From: Oceanospirillum beijerinckii DSM 7166 | Lineage (GTDB): Bacteria; Pseudomonadota; Gammaproteobacteria; Pseudomonadales; Halomonadaceae | Length of the DNA stretch: 53,976 nt | Assembly (NCBI RefSeq): GCF_000422425.1 | Contig: NZ_AULT01000046.1 | Span: 1-53,976, forward strand | Reading direction: 5' to 3' | Shown: positions 35,213-43,349 of the stretch, in pieces | How the letters are laid out: each line of letters starts with the position of its first letter | How positions within the stretch are numbered: position 1 is the stretch's first letter | Notes under the pieces: generated by a model | The model's database searches: none | What the model was told of the DNA's origin: nothing | Seen by the model: the letters and a program-made list of their open reading frames with translations, nothing else | Program-made: the position numbers and the translations under genes

Positions 35213-35647
35213 TTAAAGAGTGTGAATCACATGAGCCACAGTACCCCAGACAAAAGCTTCGTTTTCATCTGTCATTGGAATGGGGCGGTAATGAGGATTA
35301 TCCGGCTGCAACCAGAACTGTCCTGAACGTTGTACCAGGCGCTTAACGGTCAGCTCACCATTTACCGCTGCAATCACTACTTTACCAGGGTGAGGTTGAA
35401 TCGCCCGGTCAACAATCAGCAGGTCACCATCTTTGATTCCGGCATTGACCATGGCATTACCCTGAACACGCATAATAAAAGTAGCAGAGGGGTGTCGAAT
35501 CAACTGCTGGTTCAGATCCAGGCTGTGCTCAATGTAATTGTCAGCAGGAGATGGAAAACCTGAATGAAAGGGCTCTTCATTATCCAGTGTATGTTGTCCG
35601 GTGGCGGCATAGGCTTGCGCGATAATCTCTGTTTGCATCTCTTCCAC
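35213..35647 (-). CDS. umuD: UmuD-like protein with catalytic serine replaced by alanine
   Basis: The 144-residue product aligns with UmuD: HSGFPSPADNYIEHSLDLNQ around the cleavage site (SG in place of CG), then HPSATFIMRVQGNAM, GIKDGDLLIVD and the catalytic lysine in GELTVKRL. E. coli UmuD reads SGDSM, with the nucleophile serine; here the codon is GCC, alanine (QGNAM), so self-cleavage to UmuD' should fail unless another protease acts. The lysine is intact. Start is GTG 35647 or ATG 35638; neither ribosome site is ideal. A LexA box lies just upstream and umuC follows by 17 bases. Otherwise normal in length and fold. Confidence 0.9.
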   Translation of the reverse strand: MEEMQTEIIAQAYAATGQHTLDNEEPFHSGFPSPADNYIEHSLDLNQQLIRHPSATFIMRVQGNAMVNAGIKDGDLLIVDRAIQPHPGKVVIAAVNGELTVKRLVQRSGQFWLQPDNPHYRPIPMTDENEAFVWGTVAHVIHTL

Positions 35648-35663
35648 GCCTTTTTATAGAGTG

Positions 35664-35679
35664 CTGTATAAATATATAG
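35664..35679 (-). promoter_or_regulatory. LexA (SOS) box upstream of umuDC
   Basis: CTGTATAAATATATAG matches the CTGT-(AT)4-ACAG consensus at 14 of 16 positions. It lies ~17-25 bases before the umuD start, as in other umuDC operons, so LexA repression and SOS induction are expected. Confidence 0.85.
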
Positions 35680-35725
35680 TTTCTACTATACCTCGAATTT
35701 CAAGGGATGCCTAATTTTACTGTAA

Positions 35726-35833
35726 ATAAAAACAGTATCTGTGCCCGTGCCTGTTCCTGTGCCTGGAGTTGAGGTTGAAGCCGAGGTTGTGATTGAGTCT
35801 GAAGCTATTCTGTTTTGTAGTGACTTAAATTAA
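35726..35833 (+). pseudogene. Low-complexity coding-like remnant
   Basis: A 35-codon frame without an ATG start reads IKTVSVPVPVPVPGVEVEAE, then VVIESEAI and ten more residues to TAA. The VP repeats followed by acidic residues resemble linker sequence of a larger protein, similar in style to the ftsK linker later in the window. It may be a relic or a chance product of a short GTGCCC/GTTCCT repeat. Confidence 0.25.
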
Positions 35834-36099
35834 TCAGAACGAAATAGATGGCTAGCAAGGTAATCGACAATAGGCACATAATGGGGTATTTAAACGAATT
35901 AAATTTCGATCGCACAAAATATTATTCTGATTTTTAAGAATAATATTTTTTTTCAATGTTTTTATGTGAATTTTATTTTGATTTATCTTGCTATGAAGAA
36001 TTTAATTCGTTATCTTCGCTGTCAGTTAAGTAAGGTTGTGCGGATAGCGTTTGATTAATCTGCGGCTAAATCAATAACCTTGCAGAAAGATCACCTGAA

Positions 36100-36257
36100 G
36101 TCAGTCAGAGTTTATAGAATGTTTAACCAAGTACACTCACTTAAACGCAAGGCCTATAAACGTGAAGTTATCTTCGCGACCGGTTTTGCTACGTGTGAAT
36201 AGTACTTACTGACACAAGATTGCAGAGACCCGGTCGCAGTAGCGCACCGGGTTTTTT
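36100..36257 (+). ncRNA. Structured leader or small RNA ending in a terminator upstream of dapA
   Basis: Complementary segments fold into a compact shape: GTCAGT (36100) with ACTGAC (36208) as a closing stem; GTTTATAG (36110-36117) with CTATAAAC (36154-36161) enclosing GTTTAA/TTAAAC; and CGTGAAG/CTTCGCG (36161-36178). A terminator, ACCCGGT/ACCGGGT with six T, ends at 36257, 25 bases before dapA. This fits a cis-acting attenuator or an independent small RNA. It does not look like a lysine riboswitch to me. Confidence 0.45.
36228..36257 (+). terminator. Intrinsic terminator just before dapA
   Basis: A 7-bp GC-rich stem ACCCGGT/ACCGGGT with an 11-base loop runs into TTTTTT. It ends 24 bases before the dapA start codon and leaves the AAGGAG ribosome site outside, so it would terminate the leader transcript or an upstream small RNA. 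Confidence 0.8.
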
Positions 36258-36281
36258 ATTATTTATTTAAGGAGTTTCCCC

Positions 36282-37154
36282 ATGTTTCGCGGATCATATG
36301 TTGCCCTGATTACCCCTTTTACCAACGGTGAGCTGGATGAAGCGGCCCTGCGTAAGATGGTGAACTGGCAGATTGAGAGCGGTACTCACGGTCTGGTACC
36401 TGTCGGTACGACCGGTGAATCACCGACTCTGACGGAAGCGGAACACAAACGTGTGATCGAGATCGTGGTTGAAGAAACAGCAGGCCGTGTACCTGTTGTT
36501 GCAGGTACCGGTTCTAATAACCCGATTGAAGCAGTTGAATACTCTCGTCATGCTCAGGAAGCGGGTGCTAACGGTGTACTGAGTGTGGCCGGTTACTACA
36601 ACCGTCCTAATCAGGAAGGTCTGTACCAGCAGTTTAAAATGATTCACGATGCGATTGATATCCCTGTGATCATCTACAACATCCCGCCACGTGCTGTGGT
36701 TGATGTGCTGCCTGAAACTATGGCGCGTCTGGCCGAGCTGCCCCGTGTAGTCGGTGTTAAGGATGCAACCGGTGATCTGTCCCGTATCAGCAACGAACGT
36801 CTGGTGGTAAAAGGTGAGTTTAGTTACCTGTCTGGCGAAGACCTGACCGCGATGGCGTACCGTGCCAACGGTGGTCACGGTTGTATCTCGGTAACCGCTA
36901 ACGTTGCACCAGCGCTGTGTGCTCAGCTACATGAAGCCTGTGGCCGTGGTGATTTTGCTTCCTCACTGGAGATTCAGGATCGTCTGGCTCCACTGCATAA
37001 TGCACTGTTTTCCGAGCCAAGCCCTGCGGGTGTCAAGTACGCGGCTTCTCTGCTGGGGCTGTGTGGTGAAGAAGCCCGTCTACCAATCGTTGAGATGTCA
37101 GAAGCCGGTAAAGAGCGCGTGAAAGCAGCGATGGAGTTTGCAGGCCTGATTTAA
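36282..37154 (+). CDS. dapA: 4-hydroxy-tetrahydrodipicolinate synthase
   Basis: The 290-residue protein is a full-length DapA: YVALITPFTNGELDEAALR at the start, GTTGESPTL (pyruvate-binding GTTGE), YNIPPRAVVDV (catalytic tyrosine) and VVGVKDATGDL with the Schiff-base lysine. It condenses pyruvate with aspartate semialdehyde, the first committed step to lysine and diaminopimelate. The ATG has AAGGAG 8 bases upstream. Many gammaproteobacteria have bamC downstream of dapA; here a terminator and an opposing cupin gene follow instead, so it is monocistronic. A structured leader precedes it. Confidence 0.96.
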   Translation: MFRGSYVALITPFTNGELDEAALRKMVNWQIESGTHGLVPVGTTGESPTLTEAEHKRVIEIVVEETAGRVPVVAGTGSNNPIEAVEYSRHAQEAGANGVLSVAGYYNRPNQEGLYQQFKMIHDAIDIPVIIYNIPPRAVVDVLPETMARLAELPRVVGVKDATGDLSRISNERLVVKGEFSYLSGEDLTAMAYRANGGHGCISVTANVAPALCAQLHEACGRGDFASSLEIQDRLAPLHNALFSEPSPAGVKYAASLLGLCGEEARLPIVEMSEAGKERVKAAMEFAGLI

Positions 37155-37231
37155 TCGTCATAGTCCTCTGATATTTGAGCGTGACGTGCTTTAGCCTCAA
37201 TCCGCTGTAACAACAACAGTGCGCTGGAAAA

Positions 37232-37264
37232 ACAAAAGGCCCAAATATATTTTGGGCCTTTTGT
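37232..37264 (+). terminator. Bidirectional terminator after dapA
   Basis: A 14-bp stem ACAAAAGGCCCAAA with its full complement around a short AT loop, rich in A on the left and T on the right. It serves the convergent dapA and cupin genes. Confidence 0.85.
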
Positions 37265-37306
37265 CGTTTTGTATTTCGATCCGTTGTAATACGGCGATGA
37301 AAGTTG

Positions 37307-37594
37307 TTATTTGATCTCCACCTCAATCAACACAATATCCTGATCGGTGTTATTTATTACATTGTGCTCGACACCGGCATACCGGAAATAACACTCTCCC
37401 GCCTTCATTGGTACGGTCTTTGCGCCTTCACCGGTATCAATCTCCAGCTGACAATCCTGCATCGGCACAATGACATAATCTCTGTCATGACGGTGCCACT
37501 GACTTTCACCTCCCGCAGGGAACAGCAGGTGGTTCACACAGGTACGTTCGTTATTGATCTGCTCACTAATAGCCAGAAGAGGACGTTCAGACAT
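37307..37594 (-). CDS. Small cupin-domain protein
   Basis: The 95-residue protein is a single cupin barrel. It has SQWHRHDRDYVIVP, with the two histidines and an acidic residue expected to bind metal, and the second motif GECYFRYAGVEHNVIN, with another histidine. Single cupins of this size serve as isomerases, dioxygenases or binding proteins; no substrate can be proposed. The ATG has AAGGAAA upstream with good spacing. It is monocistronic and convergent with dapA. Confidence 0.88.
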   Translation of the reverse strand: MSERPLLAISEQINNERTCVNHLLFPAGGESQWHRHDRDYVIVPMQDCQLEIDTGEGAKTVPMKAGECYFRYAGVEHNVINNTDQDIVLIEVEIK

Positions 37595-37800
37595 GGGATT
37601 TCCTTTCTACAAATAGGTTTTAAGTAATCGTTAGAACTCTAGATCGTTTACTCTTTTTAGTGAGTACTAATAAAGCAGAGAGTCTTGCTGGAAACAAGCC
37701 AGTGTCGTTCAGTCTCTTTCAATCCTCGGTTTGAAAAGAGTCGACTCAATAAGCGGTTTTGATTCAACCCGTTTTTTAGTTCAACAGGGACGCTGCTTAT

Positions 37801-38799
37801 TTAATCGGTATAGCAGGTTACAGGTTCGGCGCATGCTGTATCTGTACCGGCACATACTACGGTGTCGCGGCCACTGTTTTTGGCCAGATATAAAGCATCG
37901 TCCGCTCTTTTCAGTAGGGCATCCCCGTTGAAATCATCATTCAAAGTCGCGATGCCGATACTGGTTGTCACTGTCTTTTTCACCGGGTAGTGGGCGGATT
38001 TAATCGCTAGCCTGATCTGGTTGGCGAGGGCCAGAGTTTGTTCCTGACTCATATAGGGGCAGACAATCAGAAACTCTTCTCCACCCCAGCGGCTGGCGAT
38101 CGGCTTTGTTTGACAGCTCTTCTGGATGACGTGGGCTGCTTGTTGTAGAACCTGATCACCGACCTGGTGACCGTATTCATCGTTAATTGCTTTAAACAGA
38201 TCAAGATCCAGAATCATAATGCTAAAAGGGTGTTGCTGGGTTTTGGCTAAGTTCAGCTGCTCGGTAAATATTTGATCGATCTTGAGGCGGTTATACAAAC
38301 CTGTCAGGCCATCATGCCAGGCTTGTTGCTCCAGCTGTTTGCGCAGTGTCCATAATTCTGTGATATCGGTAGAGATCCCAACAAGGGTTTTATTTTCTGC
38401 TTTGTTATAAGGCAGCGGATATTTGGATTCAAGGTAAACCGTGGTATGCCCTGTTTCGTCCGTGACTTCAACCTCCTGTCGGGACGCTTGTTGCTGTTCC
38501 AGTACCTGAAGGTCAATTTGTCTGAGCCGCTGTACCGTTTCGATAGGAAAATAACGTGCATCCGGGCTGCCTTTCAACGCGTGCTGATCGACACCAAACA
38601 ACTCCAGACAGGGTTTGTTTGCATACAGGTAGCGACTATCGGCGTCTTTGATATAGATGCAGGCATTAACATGATCCAGTGCGAGTGCCATCTGCTGATT
38701 ATGTTGTTTCAGCTGAGTGTTCTGTCGCTTCTCTTTGAACAGCAAGTAACAGGAAATAATCGTCGTAAGACCGAGGAGCGTAAGAATCAATGCCGCCAT
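37801..38799 (-). CDS. PAS-GGDEF diguanylate cyclase with N-terminal membrane anchor
   Basis: The 332-residue protein has one N-terminal membrane helix (residues ~2-21, LILTLLGLTTIISCYLLF). A PAS domain follows (residues ~40-155: LDHVNACIYIKDADSRYLYANKP), ending with GHTTVYLESKYPLPYN, then a GGDEF domain from ~168 with WHDGLTGLYNRLKID, LDLDLFKAINDEYGHQ and SRWGGEEFLIVCP. No RxxD inhibitory site precedes the active loop. It should produce c-di-GMP near the inner membrane. The PAS cofactor is unknown. It is a single gene, divergent from dbpA. Confidence 0.9.
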   Translation of the reverse strand: MAALILTLLGLTTIISCYLLFKEKRQNTQLKQHNQQMALALDHVNACIYIKDADSRYLYANKPCLELFGVDQHALKGSPDARYFPIETVQRLRQIDLQVLEQQQASRQEVEVTDETGHTTVYLESKYPLPYNKAENKTLVGISTDITELWTLRKQLEQQAWHDGLTGLYNRLKIDQIFTEQLNLAKTQQHPFSIMILDLDLFKAINDEYGHQVGDQVLQQAAHVIQKSCQTKPIASRWGGEEFLIVCPYMSQEQTLALANQIRLAIKSAHYPVKKTVTTSIGIATLNDDFNGDALLKRADDALYLAKNSGRDTVVCAGTDTACAEPVTCYTD

Positions 38800-39155
38800 A
38801 TAGATACCAGTTGTATTAAAACCAAGGCTTTTGCGCTTATCTAACGAAAAACATAATTAAGAGAAATTTTGTATCCAAGGTGCTTTGGGGGTACTGGCCT
38901 AGCATGTAGAAGGTATTTAAAACAGCCGCTTAGATCACTACCTGTTACCAGCATAGATAAAACGACCGAATGCTCAATTGTTTTTTGTAAGCAAAATCGC
39001 TGATACGATCATTGATGGCGTTTGTCTTTCTGTTATTCGAAGCCAACATCGTGCCAGGATTAAGTGCTTTGCCAGTCAAAGACGCGTATAATCGCAGCCC
39101 CTTGTATCCGGTGATATAGCCGGTTTCTTTGTTCGCTTATTCCAATGAGATTGCC
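38800..39155. other. Gene-free divergent region before dbpA
   Basis: About 356 bases separate the divergent diguanylate cyclase and dbpA genes. A TATAAT at 39087-39092 is a good -10 box for dbpA, without a clear -35 at 17 bases. Nothing else stands out. Confidence 0.45.
39087..39092 (+). promoter_or_regulatory. Probable -10 box for dbpA
   Basis: A perfect TATAAT lies ~64 bases before the chosen start codon. The matching -35 region (around 39064-39069) is poor, so the promoter call is tentative. Confidence 0.35.
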
Positions 39156-40556
39156 GTGACTACCAGTCAAAATGCCAGTGCCGAATTTTCCAGCCTCAAC
39201 CTTCCCCCTAAGCAACTGAAAAACTTACAGGATCTGGGTTATCAGAGGATGACACCAATTCAGCAGCAGAGCTTGCCGCTGCTGATATCCGGTAAAGATG
39301 TGATTGCTAAAGCCAAAACCGGTAGTGGTAAAACGGCCGCCTTTGGTATCGGCTTGCTGGAGAAACTGGATGTCAGCTCTTTTCAGTGTCAGGCGTTGGT
39401 GTTGTGCCCGACCCGTGAGCTGGCCGGTCAGGTCGCAAAAGAGATCCGTAAGCTGGCGCGCTATCAGCATAACGTTAAGGTGCTGACCCTGTGTGGCGGT
39501 ATGCCGATTGGTCCTCAGATCGGTTCTCTGGCCCATGGCACGCACATTGTCGTGGGGACACCGGGGCGTATTCAGGATCACCTGCGTAAGGGCACACTGA
39601 GTCTGGATAACACCCATACCGTGGTGCTGGACGAAGCGGACCGTATGCTGGACATGGGCTTCTACGATGCCATGGTGGATATTCTGGAGCTAACGCCCAC
39701 TAACCGCCAAACCCTGCTATTCTCTGCCACTTATCCGGATAAGATCAAACAGATCAGCGGTGACTTCCAGCGTGACCCTGTGATGGTTGAGGTGCAGTCA
39801 GTACACACTCAGCAGTATATTGAGCAGAAGTTTTATAAAGCCGATAAAGTATCTGACAAGCTGAACCTGCTGCTGGAAGTGCTAGGCCACTATCAGCCGG
39901 AACACGCAGTGATCTTCTGTAATACCAAACAGAACTGTATGGATCTGGAAAAAGCGCTGTGGGATCAGGATTGCCACGCTCAGGCCCTGCACGGCGACCT
40001 GGATCAGCGTGATCGTGATCGCGTACTGGTGAAGTTTGCCAACCGTAGCTCCCAGTTTTTGATTGCCACCGATGTGGCGGCCCGTGGCTTGGATATTGAT
40101 GATCTGTCTCTGGTGATCAACTACGATCTGACCCGTGATGCCGAGGTGCATGTACACCGTATTGGTCGTACCGGTCGTGCGGGTAAATCCGGTCTGGCGA
40201 TTAGCCTGTTTACCGCATCAGAAGAGTACAAATTGGCAGATATTGCCGATATTCTGAATACCGAGATTGAACCATCCGATGTCGAAGAGCTGGTGGATGG
40301 TGATCTGACCCTGCAGACTCGCCCTCCTATGGTGACTCTATCGATTGATGGCGGTAAAAAGAATAAAGTACGCCCTGGTGACCTGTTAGGTGCCCTGACC
40401 AGTAAGGGCGGCATAACTGGTAAGCAAGTGGGCAAGATCGATATCTTTGATTTTGTCGCTTATGTGGCGATTGAACGCAAAGTGGCTCGTCAGGCACTGG
40501 AGCACTTGCAGCAAGCGGGTATTAAAGGCCGTAACTTTAAAATCCGTCGTGTGTAA
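39156..40556 (+). CDS. dbpA: ATP-dependent RNA helicase DbpA
   Basis: The 466-residue DEAD-box protein shows GYQRMTPIQQQSLP (Q motif), AKTGSGKTAAF (motif I), PTRELAGQV, TPGRIQD, VLDEADRML (DEAD), LFSATYP (SAT) and HRIGRTGRAGK (motif VI). The C-terminal ~75 residues, KVRPGDLLGALTSKGGITG onward, form the DbpA RNA-binding domain that recognises hairpin 92 of 23S rRNA. It helps assemble the 50S subunit. The frame opens with TTG at 39129, but the GTG at 39156 fits the family N-terminus better and I use it; the ribosome site is weak in both cases. Monocistronic. Confidence 0.93.
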   Translation: MTTSQNASAEFSSLNLPPKQLKNLQDLGYQRMTPIQQQSLPLLISGKDVIAKAKTGSGKTAAFGIGLLEKLDVSSFQCQALVLCPTRELAGQVAKEIRKLARYQHNVKVLTLCGGMPIGPQIGSLAHGTHIVVGTPGRIQDHLRKGTLSLDNTHTVVLDEADRMLDMGFYDAMVDILELTPTNRQTLLFSATYPDKIKQISGDFQRDPVMVEVQSVHTQQYIEQKFYKADKVSDKLNLLLEVLGHYQPEHAVIFCNTKQNCMDLEKALWDQDCHAQALHGDLDQRDRDRVLVKFANRSSQFLIATDVAARGLDIDDLSLVINYDLTRDAEVHVHRIGRTGRAGKSGLAISLFTASEEYKLADIADILNTEIEPSDVEELVDGDLTLQTRPPMVTLSIDGGKKNKVRPGDLLGALTSKGGITGKQVGKIDIFDFVAYVAIERKVARQALEHLQQAGIKGRNFKIRRV

Positions 40557-40616
40557 GCTGTCAAATGATTGAACCCTGTCGCACTGCTGTTGAGTAGTGG
40601 CTATAGGTCTAAAGGA

Positions 40617-40646
40617 AACAGCCTGAACATCACTGCTCAGGCTGTT
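40617..40646 (+). terminator. Hairpin after dbpA
   Basis: AACAGCCTGA pairs with TCAGGCTGTT over a 10-base loop, 61 bases past the stop. There is no T tract, so termination strength is doubtful. Confidence 0.45.
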
Positions 40647-40720
40647 AACCCTCCAGGCGTTTCAGTAGAATCAGTTAAGCTTTACAAACCCATTCTTAAT
40701 ATTGAAATAGTGAATTAAAA

Positions 40721-41269
40721 ATGAGTAAGTCGTCCTTACAGGATCAGTTGTTAAAAATGGGCCTGACCGATAAGAAGAAGGCAAAACAGGCTGAGAAACA
40801 CGTTCAGAAACAGAAGAAAGTTCAGCGTAAAACCGGCGCAGAAGATGAAACTAAACTGCGTGCAGAGCAGGCCCGTAAAGAGAAGGCAGAGCGTGATCGC
40901 GAGCTGAACCTGCAGAAGAAAGCAGAGGATGAGAAAAAAGCGATTCAAGCTCAGGTGAAGCAGCTGATCGAAATGAACCGCTTGGGTGATGAAGTGAAGG
41001 GTGATGTGCCTCATAACTTTGTCATGGACAAAAAGGTTAAGAAGATCAATGTTACGGCTAAAATCTCTGATCAGCTGGCAAAAGGACGCCTGGCCATTGC
41101 AGAGCTGGAAGGTGCTTTTGAGCTGATTCCACCTAAAGTGGCGGAGAAAATCCTGCAGCGTGAAGCAGATTGGCCGATCGTACTGAACGAAAAAGCACCG
41201 GATACCGGTGATGAGGAAGAGGATGATCCGTATGCGGACTTCCAGATTCCAGATGATCTGATGTGGTAA
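40721..41269 (+). CDS. DUF2058 family protein (YaiL-like)
   Basis: The 182-residue protein starts SLQDQLLKMGLTDKKKAKQA and is highly charged for the first ~90 residues, a probable coiled or disordered helix. Then comes the conserved VPHNFVMDKKVKKINVTAKI, LAKGRLAIAELEGAFELIP segment and an acidic tail. This matches DUF2058/YaiL (179 residues in E. coli), annotated as a nucleoprotein or polynucleotide-associated protein of unknown role. No signal or membrane segment. Single gene with its own terminator. Confidence 0.9.
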   Translation: MSKSSLQDQLLKMGLTDKKKAKQAEKHVQKQKKVQRKTGAEDETKLRAEQARKEKAERDRELNLQKKAEDEKKAIQAQVKQLIEMNRLGDEVKGDVPHNFVMDKKVKKINVTAKISDQLAKGRLAIAELEGAFELIPPKVAEKILQREADWPIVLNEKAPDTGDEEEDDPYADFQIPDDLMW

Positions 41270-41285
41270 ACTCCGTCAGACCTTT

Positions 41286-41314
41286 AAAAGCCGTGCACTT
41301 AAGCGCGGCTTTTT
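41286..41314 (+). terminator. Terminator after the DUF2058 gene
   Basis: AAAAGCCGTGC pairs with GCGCGGCTTTT (one G-U) around ACTTAA, followed by T. It lies 17 bases after the stop. Confidence 0.85.
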
Positions 41315-41372
41315 CGTCTTTATGGATACGATAGTGTGCTTCTTGGCTTCATCTAGTCTGAACTAATACTGA

Positions 41373-43016
41373 TCAGATACGGAACTGCCCCACCATGTTA
41401 TGTAGATTATCCGCTTGGCCAGCCAAAGCATCGCTTGATTGATTCACCTGGTGGATGGATTGAGCCGTTGTTTGAGATAAACCTACAATATTAACCACAT
41501 TCTGGTTGATCTCTTCGGCCACCAAGGATTGCTCTTCAGCAGCGCTGGCAATCATATCGTTCATACCTTTAATCGACTCAACAGCTTGTAGAATGGAGTC
41601 CAGAGAGACACCGGCCTGTTCGGCGATAGTGATAGTCTCTGCTGTGGACTTCATGCTGATATCCATCGAACGTACAGCATCCTGAGCTGCATTCTGTAGT
41701 TTCTCGATCATGGACTGAATCTCGTCGGTGCTTTCTTGTGTGCGTTGAGCCAAAGTACGCACTTCATCGGCGACTACCGCAAAGCCACGGCCTTGCTCAC
41801 CGGCACGGGCAGCCTCAATGGCAGCATTCAATGCCAGTAGGTTGGTTTGTTCTGCAATGCCACGAATCACATCCAGTACGGAACCAATATTTTCACTGTC
41901 CGTATGTAGGCGCTGAATCACCTGTGCCGAGCCTGAAACCTGTGTGCTCAATTGGTTAATGGCATCGATGGTTTTTGCCACTTGCGCTTTACCACACCGA
42001 GCCTCTTGGTCTGCCTGGTTGGCACCTTCCGCCGCTTGTCCTGCATTTTGAGCAACTTCATGCACCGTGCTGGACATCTGTTGCACGGCAGTGGCAACCT
42101 GGTCGGTTGCTTTAGCTTGTTGTTCAGTCGTGTTGTGAACTTCTGTTGTGATTATAGACAGGCGCTCAGCAGAACCTGACACGGAAGAGGATGCACCATT
42201 AACCTGACCCATCACACCATGTACTTTCTCGACAAAACCATTGAAGTAACGGGTCAGTCGGGTGATTTCATCGTTGCCAGCCACGGTCAGGCGTTTGGTC
42301 AGATCTCCGTCACCTTCATTGATATCCTTTAATGCAGAGACAGTTTCTTCTAGTGGGCGGGTAATGCTCTGTACTAACAGCCAGGCAATCGCCAGCATGA
42401 TGATAATGATAACGCCTGCAATACCCATGTTGGTCACTACTTTCTGCCAGAAGATCTCTTCGATCTCATCAATATAGAAACCTGAACCCACAGCCCAGTT
42501 CCAGTTCTTATAAGCGATGATCATACCCATTTTCTCAACGGGCACATCACTACCGGGTTTTGGCCAGTAGAACTCTGAATAGGTTTTGCCGTAGTTGCGC
42601 ATATCCCCAGGCAGATCATTAAAAATACGGTTGCCGCGTTTATCGTTAAATACGGAGCCATCTTTACCTGTCAACGCAGGTGCGATAGGGTGCATTAGAT
42701 AAATACCCGAGGTATCCATCACCCAGAAGTAATCCTTGTTATCCTGGCCGTAACGCATATTTTTAATGATGTTCAGAGCTTGTTGTTGTGCCTGCTCTAA
42801 GGTCATGGTTCCATTCTGAACCTCCTGGTTCATACCATCGAGTACTTCTATCACGGTATGAATAATATTGTTCAGCTCACTTTTCTTCTGCTCTCTGAAG
42901 CTTTCCTTTTCCTGCATCATCATGATCAGTATAAGTACTGCCATGGCCAAAAAGGCCAGAATCTGCATAAACCAGATACGATATTGGATTCTGAATTGCC
43001 GAAATATGGCTTCCAC
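41373..43016 (-). CDS. Methyl-accepting chemotaxis protein with single Cache sensor
   Basis: The 547-residue receptor has an N-terminal membrane helix (residues ~13-33) and a periplasmic sCache-type domain with YGQDNKDYFWVMDTSGIYLM and NWNWAVGSGFYIDEIEE. A second helix (~195-216), a HAMP domain and the cytoplasmic signalling domain follow; the conserved hairpin tip is EQTNLLALNAAIEAARAGEQ. Cache ligands are typically small organic acids or amines; the ligand here is unknown. It lacks an obvious C-terminal NWETF pentapeptide. The start codon is GTG at 43016 with AGGTGA 8 bases before it. Single gene. Confidence 0.94.
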   Translation of the reverse strand: MEAIFRQFRIQYRIWFMQILAFLAMAVLILIMMMQEKESFREQKKSELNNIIHTVIEVLDGMNQEVQNGTMTLEQAQQQALNIIKNMRYGQDNKDYFWVMDTSGIYLMHPIAPALTGKDGSVFNDKRGNRIFNDLPGDMRNYGKTYSEFYWPKPGSDVPVEKMGMIIAYKNWNWAVGSGFYIDEIEEIFWQKVVTNMGIAGVIIIIMLAIAWLLVQSITRPLEETVSALKDINEGDGDLTKRLTVAGNDEITRLTRYFNGFVEKVHGVMGQVNGASSSVSGSAERLSIITTEVHNTTEQQAKATDQVATAVQQMSSTVHEVAQNAGQAAEGANQADQEARCGKAQVAKTIDAINQLSTQVSGSAQVIQRLHTDSENIGSVLDVIRGIAEQTNLLALNAAIEAARAGEQGRGFAVVADEVRTLAQRTQESTDEIQSMIEKLQNAAQDAVRSMDISMKSTAETITIAEQAGVSLDSILQAVESIKGMNDMIASAAEEQSLVAEEINQNVVNIVGLSQTTAQSIHQVNQSSDALAGQADNLHNMVGQFRI

Positions 43017-43349
43017 TGTGCGTCACCTGTTATTCAATGTTCTAGAGAAAGATAAGGCTTATTTAGTATAAGCTTATTACTAAGGGCGCGCATGATTCAT
43101 TAGCTGAGGTAAATAATCAAGTAAGAAGAGTGCTTCACGCTAACTTTTTTGTAAGCGGATTAGAAAAATTACTTATAGAAATGCTGCAAAATAAGTCTGG
43201 TTTCTACTTTATTAGGTAATCTTGCCTTGATGAAGTTACTGTTGATAAGGGAAGGAGTTTGTAGAGAATAACGCTGCGGTAATGGCTGAGCAGACAACTG
43301 CCAGCCTAAGGTCTTGATGCCTTAGGCTGAACAGGATGGGGGGCGCGAG
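43017..43349. other. Gene-free stretch between the chemoreceptor and hflD (333 bases)
   Basis: It should hold the chemoreceptor promoter. At 43302-43329 a 9-bp hairpin (CAGCCTAAG/CTTAGGCTG) lies ~20 bases after the hflD stop on the minus strand and may end the rluE-nudJ-mnmA-hflD operon, although no T tract follows. Confidence 0.5.

Larger units (their letters stand above)
35680..36281. other. Long intergenic region before dapA (about 600 bases)
   Basis: From the LexA box to dapA there is no full gene. The stretch holds a short valine/proline- and glutamate-rich coding-like fragment (35726-35833), then a very AT-rich part (35880-36010), then the structured leader and terminator (36100-36257) listed separately. 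Confidence 0.6.

Noticed and set aside
36060..36257. Lysine riboswitch before dapA
   Set aside because: The conserved purine-rich core and expected five-stem layout were not found; only generic hairpins and a terminator are visible.
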